Below are positions 8,279 through 16,861 of a stretch of 64,000 nucleotides of DNA, one piece after another. This DNA comes from LMUY01 sp965198565. GTDB lineage: Bacteria > Pseudomonadota > Alphaproteobacteria > Acetobacterales > Acetobacteraceae. Numbering within the stretch: the stretch's first letter is position 1; every line of letters starts with the position of its first letter. The notes beneath the pieces were generated by a model. The model saw nothing but the letters and a program-made list of their open reading frames with translations, was not told the origin of the DNA and did not search any database. Where the stretch lies: positions 4,278,001 through 4,342,000 of the forward strand of contig OZ240665.1 of NCBI GenBank assembly GCA_965198565.1. Reading direction: 5' to 3'. Position numbers and translations under genes: made by a program.

Positions 8279-10219
8279 CTAAGACGCCGCCAAGCTGACG
8301 CCTGCGTGGAAGTGCGCGTAGACCCGCCGGGCGGTCTCCCGATTGATGCCCGGCGCGGCTTCCAGGTCGCTCAGCCCCGCTTGTTTTACGCCGCGGGCGG
8401 AGCCGAAATGGTTCAGCAACGCCCGCTTGCGCGCCGCGCCCACGCCTTCGATCTCGTCCAATTCGCTGCTCACCAACGTCTTGGCGCGGCCGGCTCGATG
8501 CGTGGTGATGGCGAAACGATGCGCCTCGTCCCGCACACGTTGCAGATAGTACAGTACCGGGTCGCGCGGCGGCAGTTGGAACGGGTCGCGCCCCGCCATG
8601 TGGAACCATTCGCGGCCGGCATCGCGGTCCGGGCCCTTGGCGATGCCCACCAGCTTCGCGTCCTGCACGCCGAGATCGGCCAGGACCGCCTGTGCCGCGG
8701 AGAGTTGGCCGGCGCCGCCGTCGATCAGGACCAGGTCGGGCCAGTGGCGGCCGTCGCCCTCGGCGCCCTCCTTCAGGGCCGCCTCCTTGAGCGCACGGGC
8801 AAAGCGGCGCTCCAGCACCTCGCGCATCATCGCGAAGTCGTCGCCGGGCATGATCGGGTTGCGGATGGCGAACTTGCGGTAGGCGTTCTTGGTGGGTCCT
8901 TCGGGGCCGAACACGACCATGACGCCATAGGCGTGGGCGCCCATGATGTGGCTGTTGTCGTAGCACTCGATGCGCTCGGGCGGGGCCGGCAGGCCGAACA
9001 GCTCCGCCACCCCCTCCAGCAGCTTGGCCTGGCCCGCCCCCTCCGCCAGCTTGCGCTCGAGCGCCTCGCGCGCATTGGTCACGGCGTGGTCGACCACCTG
9101 GCGCTTCTCGCCCCGCTGCGGCGTGGCGACTTCGACCCGGCGGTGTGCCTTGAGGCAGAGCGCCTCGGCGACCAGGGCCGCTTCCGGCAGCTCGTGGCTG
9201 GTGATCACCAGGGGGGGCGGCGGCTTGTCGTCGTAGAACTGGGCGATGAACGCCTCGAGCACCTCGCCCGCCTCGTCGTGCTTGCCGTGGGTGGGGAAGA
9301 AGGCGCGGTTGCCGTTGTTGCGGCCGCCGCGGACGAAGAACACCTGAACGCAGGTCTGCCCGGCGGTCTGCCAGGCGGCGAACACGTCGGCGTCCTCGAG
9401 GCTGGCCGGGTTCACCACGCCGGTGCCCTGCACGTGGGTGAGGGCGCGGATGCGGTCGCGCGCGGCGGCGGCGCGCTCGAACTCGAGGTTGGCGGCGGCT
9501 GCCTCCATCTCGGTGGCCAATTCGGCCTGCACGCCGGCGGCGCGGCCCTGCAGGAACGCCTTGGCCTGCGCCACCAGGCGGCCGTAGTCCTCCTGGCTGA
9601 TCCGCCCGACGCAGGGTGCGCTGCAGCGCTTGATCTGGTGCAGCAGGCAGGGGCGGCTGCGGTTTCGGAACACCGTGTCGGCGCAGGAGCGCAGCAGGAA
9701 CACGCGCTCCATGGCCACCACGGTCTGGTTCACTGCCCAGGCGGAGGCGAACGGCCCCCAGTAGGACCGGCCCTTCACCTGGGTGCCGCGGAACTTGGCG
9801 AGCTGCGGGAACGGGCTGTCTTCGGTGAGCATCAGCCATGGGTAGGACTTGTCGTCGCGCAGGACGATGTTGTAGCGGGGCTTCAACCGCTTGATCAGAT
9901 TGGCCTCGAGCAGCAGCGCCTCGGCCTCGGTGTGGGTGGTGAGGATCTCCATCGCCGCGGTCTGCGAGACCATTAGCCGCAACCGCTCGGGCAGACGCGC
10001 GACTTGCGTGTAGCTGGTCACGCGCTTCTTGAGGCTGCGGGCCTTGCCGACGTAGAGCGCCTCGCCCTTGGCATCCAGCATGCGGTAGACGCCCGGGCTT
10101 GCTGGCATGGTTTGCAGCGCCCGCTCGATTACGGCGGCGCCGAGCACGCCTGGCACGGCGGGGCCGAGCACGCCTGGCACGGCGGGGCCGAGCACGCCTG
10201 GCTCTGGGGCTTCAGCCAT
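8279..10219 (-). CDS. uvrC: Excinuclease ABC subunit C
   Basis: Makes both incisions around a DNA lesion in nucleotide excision repair, recruited by UvrB. The 646-residue protein has the GIY-YIG nuclease domain (PGVYRMLDAKGEALYVGKAR, residues about 39-58), a UVR motif with ELATEMEAAAANLEFERAAA, the RNase H-like C-terminal nuclease (LVLIDGGAGQLSAAQ) and terminal helix-hairpin-helix motifs. The first 30 residues are unusual: they contain a repeated GVLGPAVP octapeptide encoded by a 24-bp tandem repeat (10141-10203). The ATG at 10219 is the longest start; an initiator after the repeat would give a standard UvrC length. Confidence 0.95.
   Translation of the reverse strand: MAEAPEPGVLGPAVPGVLGPAVPGVLGAAVIERALQTMPASPGVYRMLDAKGEALYVGKARSLKKRVTSYTQVARLPERLRLMVSQTAAMEILTTHTEAEALLLEANLIKRLKPRYNIVLRDDKSYPWLMLTEDSPFPQLAKFRGTQVKGRSYWGPFASAWAVNQTVVAMERVFLLRSCADTVFRNRSRPCLLHQIKRCSAPCVGRISQEDYGRLVAQAKAFLQGRAAGVQAELATEMEAAAANLEFERAAAARDRIRALTHVQGTGVVNPASLEDADVFAAWQTAGQTCVQVFFVRGGRNNGNRAFFPTHGKHDEAGEVLEAFIAQFYDDKPPPPLVITSHELPEAALVAEALCLKAHRRVEVATPQRGEKRQVVDHAVTNAREALERKLAEGAGQAKLLEGVAELFGLPAPPERIECYDNSHIMGAHAYGVMVVFGPEGPTKNAYRKFAIRNPIMPGDDFAMMREVLERRFARALKEAALKEGAEGDGRHWPDLVLIDGGAGQLSAAQAVLADLGVQDAKLVGIAKGPDRDAGREWFHMAGRDPFQLPPRDPVLYYLQRVRDEAHRFAITTHRAGRAKTLVSSELDEIEGVGAARKRALLNHFGSARGVKQAGLSDLEAAPGINRETARRVYAHFHAGVSLAAS
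10141..10203. repeat. 24-bp tandem repeat inside the 5' end of uvrC
   Basis: Unit CGAGCACGCCTGGCACGGCG(GGGC) occurs twice identically (10141-10164 and 10165-10188) and a third time in diverged form. In uvrC it encodes GVLGPAVP repeats ahead of the conserved domain. Period 24 keeps the frame, so copy-number changes would lengthen or shorten the N-terminus without disrupting the gene. Confidence 0.85.
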
Positions 10220-10268
10220 GAGTTGCCTGCGGTTTCACCAGGCCTACCCGGGAGCTTTCCACCGCTCC

Positions 10269-10277
10269 TGTGGATAA
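10269..10277 (-). promoter_or_regulatory. Perfect DnaA-box 9-mer upstream of uvrC
   Basis: The minus strand reads TTATCCACA, the consensus DnaA box, 50 bases before the uvrC start and beside an AT-richer stretch (10310-10440). A single box can occur by chance; it could give DnaA-dependent control of uvrC. No cluster of boxes is present. Confidence 0.35.
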
Positions 10278-10440
10278 CACTGTGGAGGATGGCCTGGAAA
10301 AGGCCGTGAGATGGCGGTTAACTGCGGGTTCCACCATCTTGCACGATTTTTGAGCATCTGTTTTAAGCATCTGAATTCGCTGGATTTTCCTTTCTGGCGC
10401 TGTGACAAAATCAAGACAGGGCCGTACATCGCTGACTCTA

Positions 10441-10881
10441 TTACGAGTCAATGCTGCCAGGTGGACAAGTCAGCCGCCGCCGCTCGATTTCCACGCCGAC
10501 GGATGCAAGATCGTCGAACACGTCCAGCTTCTCGACCCGGACGCGAGCGAACTCGACCCGGCTATCGTCCAGGCAAAGTTCTGCGATGCGCTCTGCCAGG
10601 GTTTCGACCAGCATCACATGGCCGGCGGCCACGGCGCTGCGCACGTTCACCACGATGGTCTCGTAGTTCACCACGCGGCTGAGGTCGTCGCGCCCGACGC
10701 GGCCGCGGGACAGGCCGGGGCCGCCGAAGGGGCCTTCCGCCACCGCCAGGTCGAGGTTGATGCGGACCCGCTGGGGCGCGGACTGCTCGTGCGGGTAGAT
10801 GCCGATGGAGGCGGGCAGCACCATGTCGCGGATGAACACGTGCCGGCGGCCTTCCTCGGCGAGGGGTGGCGTCTGCTTCAT
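10441..10881 (-). CDS. folB: Dihydroneopterin aldolase
   Basis: Converts 7,8-dihydroneopterin to 6-hydroxymethyl-dihydropterin and glycolaldehyde in folate synthesis. The 146-residue product has the FolB features: VFIRDMVLPASIGIYPHEQ near the N-terminus, with the pterin-binding Glu in HEQ, the QRVRINLDLAV strand, NYETIVVNV, and the late VRVEKLDVFDD with the conserved catalytic Lys. The ATG at 10881 overlaps the stop of the upstream reductase by ATGA. The product is longer at the N-terminus than many FolB proteins by about 15 residues. Pairing with a FolM-type reductase supports a pterin role. Confidence 0.9.
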   Translation of the reverse strand: MKQTPPLAEEGRRHVFIRDMVLPASIGIYPHEQSAPQRVRINLDLAVAEGPFGGPGLSRGRVGRDDLSRVVNYETIVVNVRSAVAAGHVMLVETLAERIAELCLDDSRVEFARVRVEKLDVFDDLASVGVEIERRRLTCPPGSIDS

Positions 10882-11639
10882 TCGACCGCGCCTCCAGCTT
10901 TGGCCGAGCACCATTGCAGGTGCTGGCCGCCATCGAGCGCGATCATCTGGCCCGTTACCGACGGCAGGGCAAGGAGGGCCAGCACGGCGCGCGCCACCTC
11001 GTCCGGGCTGGTGCCGCGGCCGAGCGGGGTGGACGCGCATTGCTGGGCAAATTGGGTGGCCGACTGGCGCGGGCTGGGCAGGGCTGGCCCGGGCCCCACC
11101 GCGTTCACCCGGATGCGCGGGGCCAGGGCCAAGGCGAGCGATTGGGTCAGCGCCCACAGCGCCGCCTTGGAGACGGTGTAGGAGACGAAATGCGGCGTGA
11201 GCGACCACACCCGCTGGTCCAGCAGGTTGATCACGTTGCCGGGGGCGCCGGGCGGCAGGGCGCGGGCGAAGGCCTGGATCAGCACGAAGGGGGCGCGCAG
11301 GTTGGGCTCGAGGTGAGCGTCCCAACTGGCGCGGTCGACGGTGTCCCACTCGTCGCGCTCGAAGGTGCTGGCGTTGTTCACCAGCACGCCCACGGGGCCG
11401 AGCGCTGCGGCGGCCCGCCCGACCAGCCCGGCGGTGGCCACCTCGTCCGCCAAGTCCGCCACCAGCACGGCGGCTTTGCCGCCGCCGGCCTGGATTTCCG
11501 CGGCCAGTGCCTGCGCCTCCGCCTGGCTGCTGCGGCAGTGCAGCGCCACGGGGTGGCCGGCGGCGGCCAGGGCCAGGGCGATGGCGCGGCCGAGGCGTTG
11601 CGCACCACCGGTGACCAAGGCTGCGAGAGGCTGCGGCAT
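10878..11639 (-). CDS. Short-chain dehydrogenase, FolM/pteridine-reductase-like
   Basis: A 253-residue Rossmann-fold reductase with a TGGAQRLG nucleotide-binding motif at the N-terminus (residues about 10-17), NNAS near 90, the catalytic Tyr and Lys in SYTVSKAAL, and a C-terminal DGGQHL. The TGGAxRxG and GGxHL variants are those seen in FolM dihydromonapterin reductases and pteridine reductases, not in generic SDRs. The ATGA overlap with folB supports a role in reducing dihydropterins or dihydrofolate. The exact substrate is inferred from context. Confidence 0.8.
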   Translation of the reverse strand: MPQPLAALVTGGAQRLGRAIALALAAAGHPVALHCRSSQAEAQALAAEIQAGGGKAAVLVADLADEVATAGLVGRAAAALGPVGVLVNNASTFERDEWDTVDRASWDAHLEPNLRAPFVLIQAFARALPPGAPGNVINLLDQRVWSLTPHFVSYTVSKAALWALTQSLALALAPRIRVNAVGPGPALPSPRQSATQFAQQCASTPLGRGTSPDEVARAVLALLALPSVTGQMIALDGGQHLQWCSAKAGGAVE

Positions 11640-11773
11640 GGCTGGCGTGTATCGCGGGCTGGCGGCTTGGTAAACTGCGCGGCGCCGGGCCGTTGCGCGA
11701 ACTTGTGCGTGGTCCGGCGCTCACCCCCCTACCCTCCTCTCTGTACACTCCCGAGGGAGAGGCGGATGGTGGT

Positions 11774-11803
11774 GGTGCAGTGCCAAAGCGCACTGCACCC
11801 TAC
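11774..11803. repeat. Dispersed element B, copy 3 (core only)
   Basis: Core hairpin GTGCAGTGC-CAAA-GCGCACTGCAC followed by CCTAC. Compared with copy 2, one stem pair has changed on both arms (G to A and C to T), which preserves pairing. It lies 11 bases past the stop of the DUF2142 gene. Confidence 0.75.
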
Positions 11804-11814
11804 ACTGCTACTGC

Positions 11815-13209
11815 TCACAAATAATAACGATACAAGATTGCTCTTGCCACGAAGGGAATGTATGTCGCGGCAGTCAGGACCACCGCGATGTTGGCATACT
11901 TGCCATAGTTTCGGGCGGGTTGCGAACCATAGATGCACACTGGCAGGATCATGATGACTTCTAGGAAATATCTCCCTTGCACACCTTGGATCGTTGGGCT
12001 GGAGACTGACGAAAACGTGAGATACTGGATCATTTCTATGAGAAATACGCAGGCAGCCATACACGACAATGTCCCGATCAAGGCCTTTGCCGACAATGAC
12101 GTCCGATGGATTGCCTGCGATGTCGATAGCGTCGCTGCCAGGAGCAAAACCGTCCAGGCGGCAACGTGGATAAAGGCTGGGAGAGCCAGGTCGAGCCAGC
12201 CAAGGCGGCCGACAATCTGCTCGCGGTAGTCGCGCCAATAGGCGTGATACGTGTTGCCCAACACTGCAAGAATTCGGAACGGGTGCTGAAGCATCCCGTA
12301 GAGCTGACGTTTTGGGTCGCTCTGCGAAGCGGTGACGTCGATGCCCGACGTATGCAGGACCAGCACGGACCATGAGACCGTCGCCGCAGCAACGAGCACA
12401 AGGCTGGCCGCGCGAAGACGCGGGCTGCGCCATGGGGCAACAAGGACCAGGCCTGCCAATGGAATGTAGGGCGGCTTCGCCATGCAGATTGCGATGAGGG
12501 CAAGCACAAGTACAACGAAGCGGAGGTCTGACACAGGCAGCTTGGCATGTCTGGCTTTGGCGACGATCGAGGTTGCCAGGGCGGCACAGGCGATCATCAC
12601 GCCATCTTGCGACACGGCGCTGAACAGCGCCAGGGACATGGGGAGCGTCAACACTGCGAACAGCCAGAGGGCAGCGCCTTCAGCCAACGCAATCGCCAGC
12701 GTTGCTATGATCGTCGCGCAGATGCCGTTGGCAATGCGGGAGAGATAGAGGGTTCGGAGGACGGGGCTGCCAGTGATCTTGCCAAGCCAAATGCCGAGGA
12801 CGGCGGGCAGATAGAGGGTCGGCGGGTAGATCGCGGTGTTCGGGAAGGCGACTTGAGCAAGCTGCCCGCTCCACCGCACGGAACTCGTGGACTCATAGAG
12901 GGAACTTGTCACCTTTCGTTCGGGATGGAAGGGGATGGTGAGAAACGGGACGGCGGTGTCGATGATCGCAGTGTCGACGAAGGCTCCTCCTACCCCGGTC
13001 GGCAGATGTTGCGGTAGCAGCCCGAGCCGGCTGATCTGGTCTGCGCGGAGGAAGTGGTTCATTTCGTCTGGATTTTGGTATGGCGGCATCTCGATCGCCA
13101 CGATGCCAATGAATATCGCACTGTATAGGGCAAACACGATCGCCAGCACGTGTCGTGAAACGAAGGCGAACGGATCGAATTGTCGTTTCATTACGTTAAC
13201 CACCGACAT
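11815..13209 (-). CDS. DUF2142-family polytopic membrane protein
   Basis: A 464-residue inner-membrane protein with about ten hydrophobic helices. It carries the features of the DUF2142 family: NPDEMNHFLRADQIS after the first helix (the PDE-x-NH motif) and GVQGRYFLEVIMILP near the C-terminus. These proteins are often found in polysaccharide gene clusters and resemble membrane glycosyltransferases, but their activity is not established. It follows two glycosyltransferase genes on the same strand. The ATG at 13209 overlaps the preceding stop; the ATG at 13191 is an alternative. Its base composition is clearly lower in GC than its neighbours (33 of 60 at 12481-12540), suggesting transfer. Confidence 0.8.
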   Translation of the reverse strand: MSVVNVMKRQFDPFAFVSRHVLAIVFALYSAIFIGIVAIEMPPYQNPDEMNHFLRADQISRLGLLPQHLPTGVGGAFVDTAIIDTAVPFLTIPFHPERKVTSSLYESTSSVRWSGQLAQVAFPNTAIYPPTLYLPAVLGIWLGKITGSPVLRTLYLSRIANGICATIIATLAIALAEGAALWLFAVLTLPMSLALFSAVSQDGVMIACAALATSIVAKARHAKLPVSDLRFVVLVLALIAICMAKPPYIPLAGLVLVAPWRSPRLRAASLVLVAAATVSWSVLVLHTSGIDVTASQSDPKRQLYGMLQHPFRILAVLGNTYHAYWRDYREQIVGRLGWLDLALPAFIHVAAWTVLLLAATLSTSQAIHRTSLSAKALIGTLSCMAACVFLIEMIQYLTFSSVSSPTIQGVQGRYFLEVIMILPVCIYGSQPARNYGKYANIAVVLTAATYIPFVARAILYRYYL

Positions 13210-14275
13210 GCCCTGTTGGACCGAGCGAGGCCATCAATCCCTTGGCCAACTGCGCGACACTCTCGCGCCAACCGGTATCCCCATCCTGAGCCACGTGCGG
13301 CGGATGCTCCCACAAACTCTCGATTGCGGCGGCCAACGCGCCCGGCTCCACATCGCACACTCGCGCACCGCCATAGCCGGCAAGCTGCTCCGCCAGCCCG
13401 CCCACCCGCGTCGCCACCAGCCAGCGGCGGGCCGCAATGGCCGCCGCGGCCACGCCGCTTTGGCTCGCCTCGCGGTGCGACAACACGAGCGCGTCGGCCC
13501 ATTGCAGCAGCGCGCCCACCTCGGCCTCCGGCACCCAGCGGTTCTGCACCGTGACGCCGGGCAGCGCGCGCAACGCGGCCAATTCCGCGCTTTCCGGGCC
13601 CGTGCCTACCACGCGCAGCTCCGCCCGGCCGGGCGGCAAGCGGGCGAGCGCGTCGGCCAGCAAGTCCAGCCCCTTGTATGGCAGCAAGCGGCCGAAGCTC
13701 AGCAGCCGCAATGGGCCGCCATGCTGCATTGGCGCCGGGCCGAGCGCGCCGTAACGCAGCGGCGACAAACGCGCGCGCAAGACGGGGCGGCCGCGCGCCA
13801 CCGGGGCCAACTGGTCCGCGACGTGCCCGCTCAGCGCCACCAGCGCCGCCGCGCGGCTGAGCAGCAGGCGCTGCAACACGGCTTGGGCCGGGAAGATGTC
13901 GCCGGGGTGCAGCGTGGCGTCGTGCACGGCCACGGCGTAGGGCAGGCCTAAGCGCCACAACGCCGCCAGCATCAGCGCGTCGAGCGGGGCCGGCATCGCG
14001 CACACGGCCGCGTCCAGGTGCAACGGCCGCATGCGACGCGCGAGCGCCGGGGCGGCCAGGGGAAGGCTTGCCATGCGCCCCGCCCAGCCGGCGGCGCTGC
14101 GATAGGTGTGCAGCGGTAGGTCGCAGCTTGCCTGTGCCGCCGCGAGGATCTCCGCGCCGCGGGCCAGCGAGAGGGTTACGTCGATGCCGGGCACCAGGCG
14201 CAGCGCCTCGGCCAGCTCCCAGGCGTAGCGCGGCCCGGCGCCACGCGTGCCCCATTGCCACACCAGCAGCCTCAC
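13196..14275 (-). CDS. Glycosyltransferase family 4 protein
   Basis: Cytoplasmic GT-B glycosyltransferase, 359 residues. The C-terminal half has SFGRLLPYKGLDLLADAL (the donor-binding loop), VVGTGPES, and LVLSHREASQSGVAAAAIAA, where the usual E-x7-E motif is replaced by an EASQSG segment as in several GT4 subfamilies. The N-terminal acceptor domain starts LLVWQWGTRGAGPRYAWELA. The GTG start at 14275 overlaps the upstream glycosyltransferase stop by GTGA, so the two are almost certainly co-translated. Sugar and acceptor are unknown. Confidence 0.85.
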   Translation of the reverse strand: MRLLVWQWGTRGAGPRYAWELAEALRLVPGIDVTLSLARGAEILAAAQASCDLPLHTYRSAAGWAGRMASLPLAAPALARRMRPLHLDAAVCAMPAPLDALMLAALWRLGLPYAVAVHDATLHPGDIFPAQAVLQRLLLSRAAALVALSGHVADQLAPVARGRPVLRARLSPLRYGALGPAPMQHGGPLRLLSFGRLLPYKGLDLLADALARLPPGRAELRVVGTGPESAELAALRALPGVTVQNRWVPEAEVGALLQWADALVLSHREASQSGVAAAAIAARRWLVATRVGGLAEQLAGYGGARVCDVEPGALAAAIESLWEHPPHVAQDGDTGWRESVAQLAKGLMASLGPTGHVGG

Positions 14276-15540
14276 CCGTTCAGCGCCGCCATCGCCGCGG
14301 CCAACGCCGCTGGGCCGAGACGCTGGCGCGCCGCCACCTGCGCGCGCGCGCCCAATGCTGCCCGCGCCTCGGCCGAGTCCGCCAGCCGGCGCAGCGCCGC
14401 CGCGGCCGCGCCCACGTCCGCCTCCGCCCACATCGCGCCCGGCGCCTGGAACACGCCGCGCGGGTCCACCGCGGGGATCAGCCGGTATGGCACCAGCGCG
14501 GCGGTGTCGGCGTCCATGAAGTCGGTGTTGCCCGACCAGTTGGTCGCCACCACGGCGCGGCCGAGCAGCATCGCCTCTGCGGGCACCAGGCCGAAGCCCT
14601 CGCTGCGGTGCAAGGAGAGCACGATGTCGGCGCAGGCGAGCAAGGCGTGGTTGTCGGCCAGCGGCAAGGTGCGCGTTTCGAAGCGGATGTTGGGCGCGCT
14701 GTCGGCGGCCTCGCGCAGGCGCTGCAAGTCTGCCGGCCAGTGGGTTGCGCCGGACACCTTCATCAGCAGCAGCCGGTCGGGCCGCGCGCCGAACGCCGTG
14801 CGGAACGCCGCGATGGCCGCCAGCGGGTTCTTGCGCTCGAACGAGGAGGCCAGGCTGAACGAGCATAGCACCACGACTGTGCCTTGCGGCAGGCCGAAGC
14901 CGTCGCGCCCCAGCCCGGACGGCGCCGGCGGGCGCGAGGCGACGCAATAGGGCACTACGCGGACCCGCCCGGGCAGCACCGCCTCGAGCGCGGCCGCGGT
15001 GAAGCGGGACGGCGCCCACACCTCGTGCACGAAGCCCGCGCCCAGGGCCCAGCCCGGCGGCGGCACCGGCAGCTCCCAGGCCCAGTTGCCGATCACGCGG
15101 CGGCCCCGCACCAACGCGCGCGGTAGGCTGAGCAGCGCGGCCGGGATATGGGGTCCATTGACGTGCAGCACGAGCGGGACACCCGGGGGTGGGGGCGCGG
15201 CATCGGACAGTGGCATGTCCGCCGGGTCGCCGGGGACGCGCAGGCCGGCGCGCAGCGGCCAGGCGGGGGCGCCCAGCTCGGCCAGGCCGGCGAGCATCAG
15301 GCGGGCGCCCTCGCCCAGGCCGGAGGCGCGGTCCAGCTCGCCCGCGACCACCAGGCCGGGGGCGGCGTGGGGCGGGGCGCGATCGGGTTTGGGCGCCAGC
15401 AGCCCCGCGCCTTGGGCCAGCAGCCGGCGCCGCTGCTCGGCCGGGAGCGCCTGCCACAGTCGGTGCAGCGGGTGCAGGCGCCGGGCGGGGGGGGCTGGGT
15501 TCGTGGTGTCGATGGTCGTTTCCAAGCGTGCGGGAGCCAC
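14272..15540 (-). CDS. Glycosyltransferase family 4 protein
   Basis: GT-B glycosyltransferase with about 422 residues from the GTG at 15540. Seen in order: WAWELPVPPPGW and EVWAPSRFTAAAL in the acceptor half, the SFSLASSFERKNPLAAI loop, and DIVLSLHRSEGFGLVPAEAM with the conserved E-x7-E (EGFGLVPAE), which contacts the nucleotide sugar. The frame stays open far upstream, but beyond 15540 it runs into an element A palindrome and the divergent deacylase promoter, so I place the start at or just below 15540; a TTG at 15525 is also possible. First gene of a three-gene group with the next glycosyltransferase and the DUF2142 protein. Confidence 0.83.
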   Translation of the reverse strand: MAPARLETTIDTTNPAPPARRLHPLHRLWQALPAEQRRRLLAQGAGLLAPKPDRAPPHAAPGLVVAGELDRASGLGEGARLMLAGLAELGAPAWPLRAGLRVPGDPADMPLSDAAPPPPGVPLVLHVNGPHIPAALLSLPRALVRGRRVIGNWAWELPVPPPGWALGAGFVHEVWAPSRFTAAALEAVLPGRVRVVPYCVASRPPAPSGLGRDGFGLPQGTVVVLCSFSLASSFERKNPLAAIAAFRTAFGARPDRLLLMKVSGATHWPADLQRLREAADSAPNIRFETRTLPLADNHALLACADIVLSLHRSEGFGLVPAEAMLLGRAVVATNWSGNTDFMDADTAALVPYRLIPAVDPRGVFQAPGAMWAEADVGAAAAALRRLADSAEARAALGARAQVAARQRLGPAALAAAMAALNG

Positions 15541-15575
15541 CCTCACCCTAACCCTCTCCCGCCAGCGGGAGAGGG
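15539..15575. repeat. Dispersed element A copy (with CACCCTCACCC arm)
   Basis: ACCCTCACCCTAA followed by the palindrome CCCTCTCCCGC-CA-GCGGGAGAGGG. It lies between the divergent glycosyltransferase and deacylase genes and probably overlaps the 5' untranslated part of the former. Confidence 0.85.
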
Positions 15576-15697
15576 AACTTGCAAGGCAGGGGCGGTCTGT
15601 TGCGCATGCCAGGGGTTCTGACGCCAGCGCCGGCCGGCGGCAACCGGGCTGGAGGCTGCCGGTTGCCGCCGGGCCGCTTGGGTATAGAGTGTCCGCC

Positions 15698-16861
15698 ATG
15701 GCCGACGCACAGACCCTGACCAGCAGCGCCATCCTCGATCGCCTGGTCGCCTTCGACACCACCTCGCGGAACAGCAATCTCCCGCTGATCGAGTGGGTGC
15801 GGCAGTATCTCGACCAGCAAGGCGTGCGCACCCGCGTCATCCAGGATGCGGCGGGCGAGAAGGCCAACCTGCACGCCATCATCGGCCCCGAAGGGCCCGG
15901 CAGCATCGCGCTCTCCGGCCATGTCGACACCGTCCCGGTCGAGGGTCAGGCCTGGAGCGGCGACCCGTTCCAGCTCCGCGACCAGGGCGAGCGGCTGATG
16001 GCGCGCGGGACTTGCGACATGAAGGGGTTCGTCGCGTGCTGCCTCGCCGCGGTGCCGCAGTTCCAGGCCGCCGGGCTGCGCCGGGCCATTCACCTGTTCA
16101 TAACATATGACGAAGAAGTGAACTTCGCCGGCGCCCGTGGGCTGGTGGCGGACTTGGCGGCGAGCGGACAGGCGCCGGCGCTGTGCATCGTGGGCGAACC
16201 CTCGAGCATGCAGCCGATCCTGGGCCATAAGGGCCGACTCGCGGTGCGGGTGCGGGTGCGCGGCCATGCGGGGCATGCGTCCGAGCCGGGGCGCGGGGTG
16301 AACGCGGTGCATGCAGCGGCGGAAGCGGTGGCCGCCATCGCCGCCGAGGGCCGCCGATTGGCGCAGGAAGGCCCGTTCGCGGAGGATTTCGAGCCGCCGC
16401 ACACCACGCTGCAGGTCGGCACCTTCTCTGGCGGGACCATCCTCAACATCATCCCCGACCAAGCCCAGTTCGAGTTCGAGCTGCGGCCCGTGCCCGGCGA
16501 CGACGCCTATGCCGTGCTCGAGCGGCTGCGGGCGCATGCTGCCGCCCTCGAGCCGGGCATGCACGCGATCGACCCCGCGACCGGGTTCGAGTTCGAGGTG
16601 GACAATTGGGCGCCGCCGCTCGCCCTGCCGCGCGACCACGAATTGGCCGGGCTGGTGCATCAGCTCACCGGCCGCAACACAGCCGGCTATGTCAGCTACG
16701 CGACGGAGGCGGGGCTCTACCAGGACTCCGGCATCCCCTCGATCGTGTGCGGACCCGGCGACATCGCGCAAGCCCACCGCGCCGACGAATGGATCGCCAA
16801 GTCGCAGCTCGCCGCCTGCGACGCCTTCTTGCAGCGCCTGGCCGCCCACCAGGCAACATGA
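15698..16861 (+). CDS. M20-family deacylase, acetylornithine deacetylase (ArgE)-like
   Basis: Zinc-dependent amidohydrolase, 387 residues. M20 motifs are intact: SGHVDTVP with His75 and Asp77, the GTCDMKG bridging Asp107, the catalytic TYDEE pair at 139-140, and a dimerisation (lid) domain from about 180 containing GHAGHASEPGRGVNA. The C-terminal SYATEAGLYQDSGIPSIVCG is typical of ArgE, which hydrolyses N-acetylornithine. Here it is followed, with ATGA overlap, by an AstE-like deacylase and oxidative genes, so it may act on another N-acylated compound. The ATG at 15698 gives the usual length. Confidence 0.85.
   Translation: MADAQTLTSSAILDRLVAFDTTSRNSNLPLIEWVRQYLDQQGVRTRVIQDAAGEKANLHAIIGPEGPGSIALSGHVDTVPVEGQAWSGDPFQLRDQGERLMARGTCDMKGFVACCLAAVPQFQAAGLRRAIHLFITYDEEVNFAGARGLVADLAASGQAPALCIVGEPSSMQPILGHKGRLAVRVRVRGHAGHASEPGRGVNAVHAAAEAVAAIAAEGRRLAQEGPFAEDFEPPHTTLQVGTFSGGTILNIIPDQAQFEFELRPVPGDDAYAVLERLRAHAAALEPGMHAIDPATGFEFEVDNWAPPLALPRDHELAGLVHQLTGRNTAGYVSYATEAGLYQDSGIPSIVCGPGDIAQAHRADEWIAKSQLAACDAFLQRLAAHQAT

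Noticed and set aside
8306..9976. 556-codon open frame antisense to uvrC
   Set aside because: Fully covered by the well-supported uvrC on the other strand; no family features.
10220..10440. Replication origin near the DnaA box
   Set aside because: Only one box, no cluster, no dnaA/dnaN/hemE/gidA neighbours.
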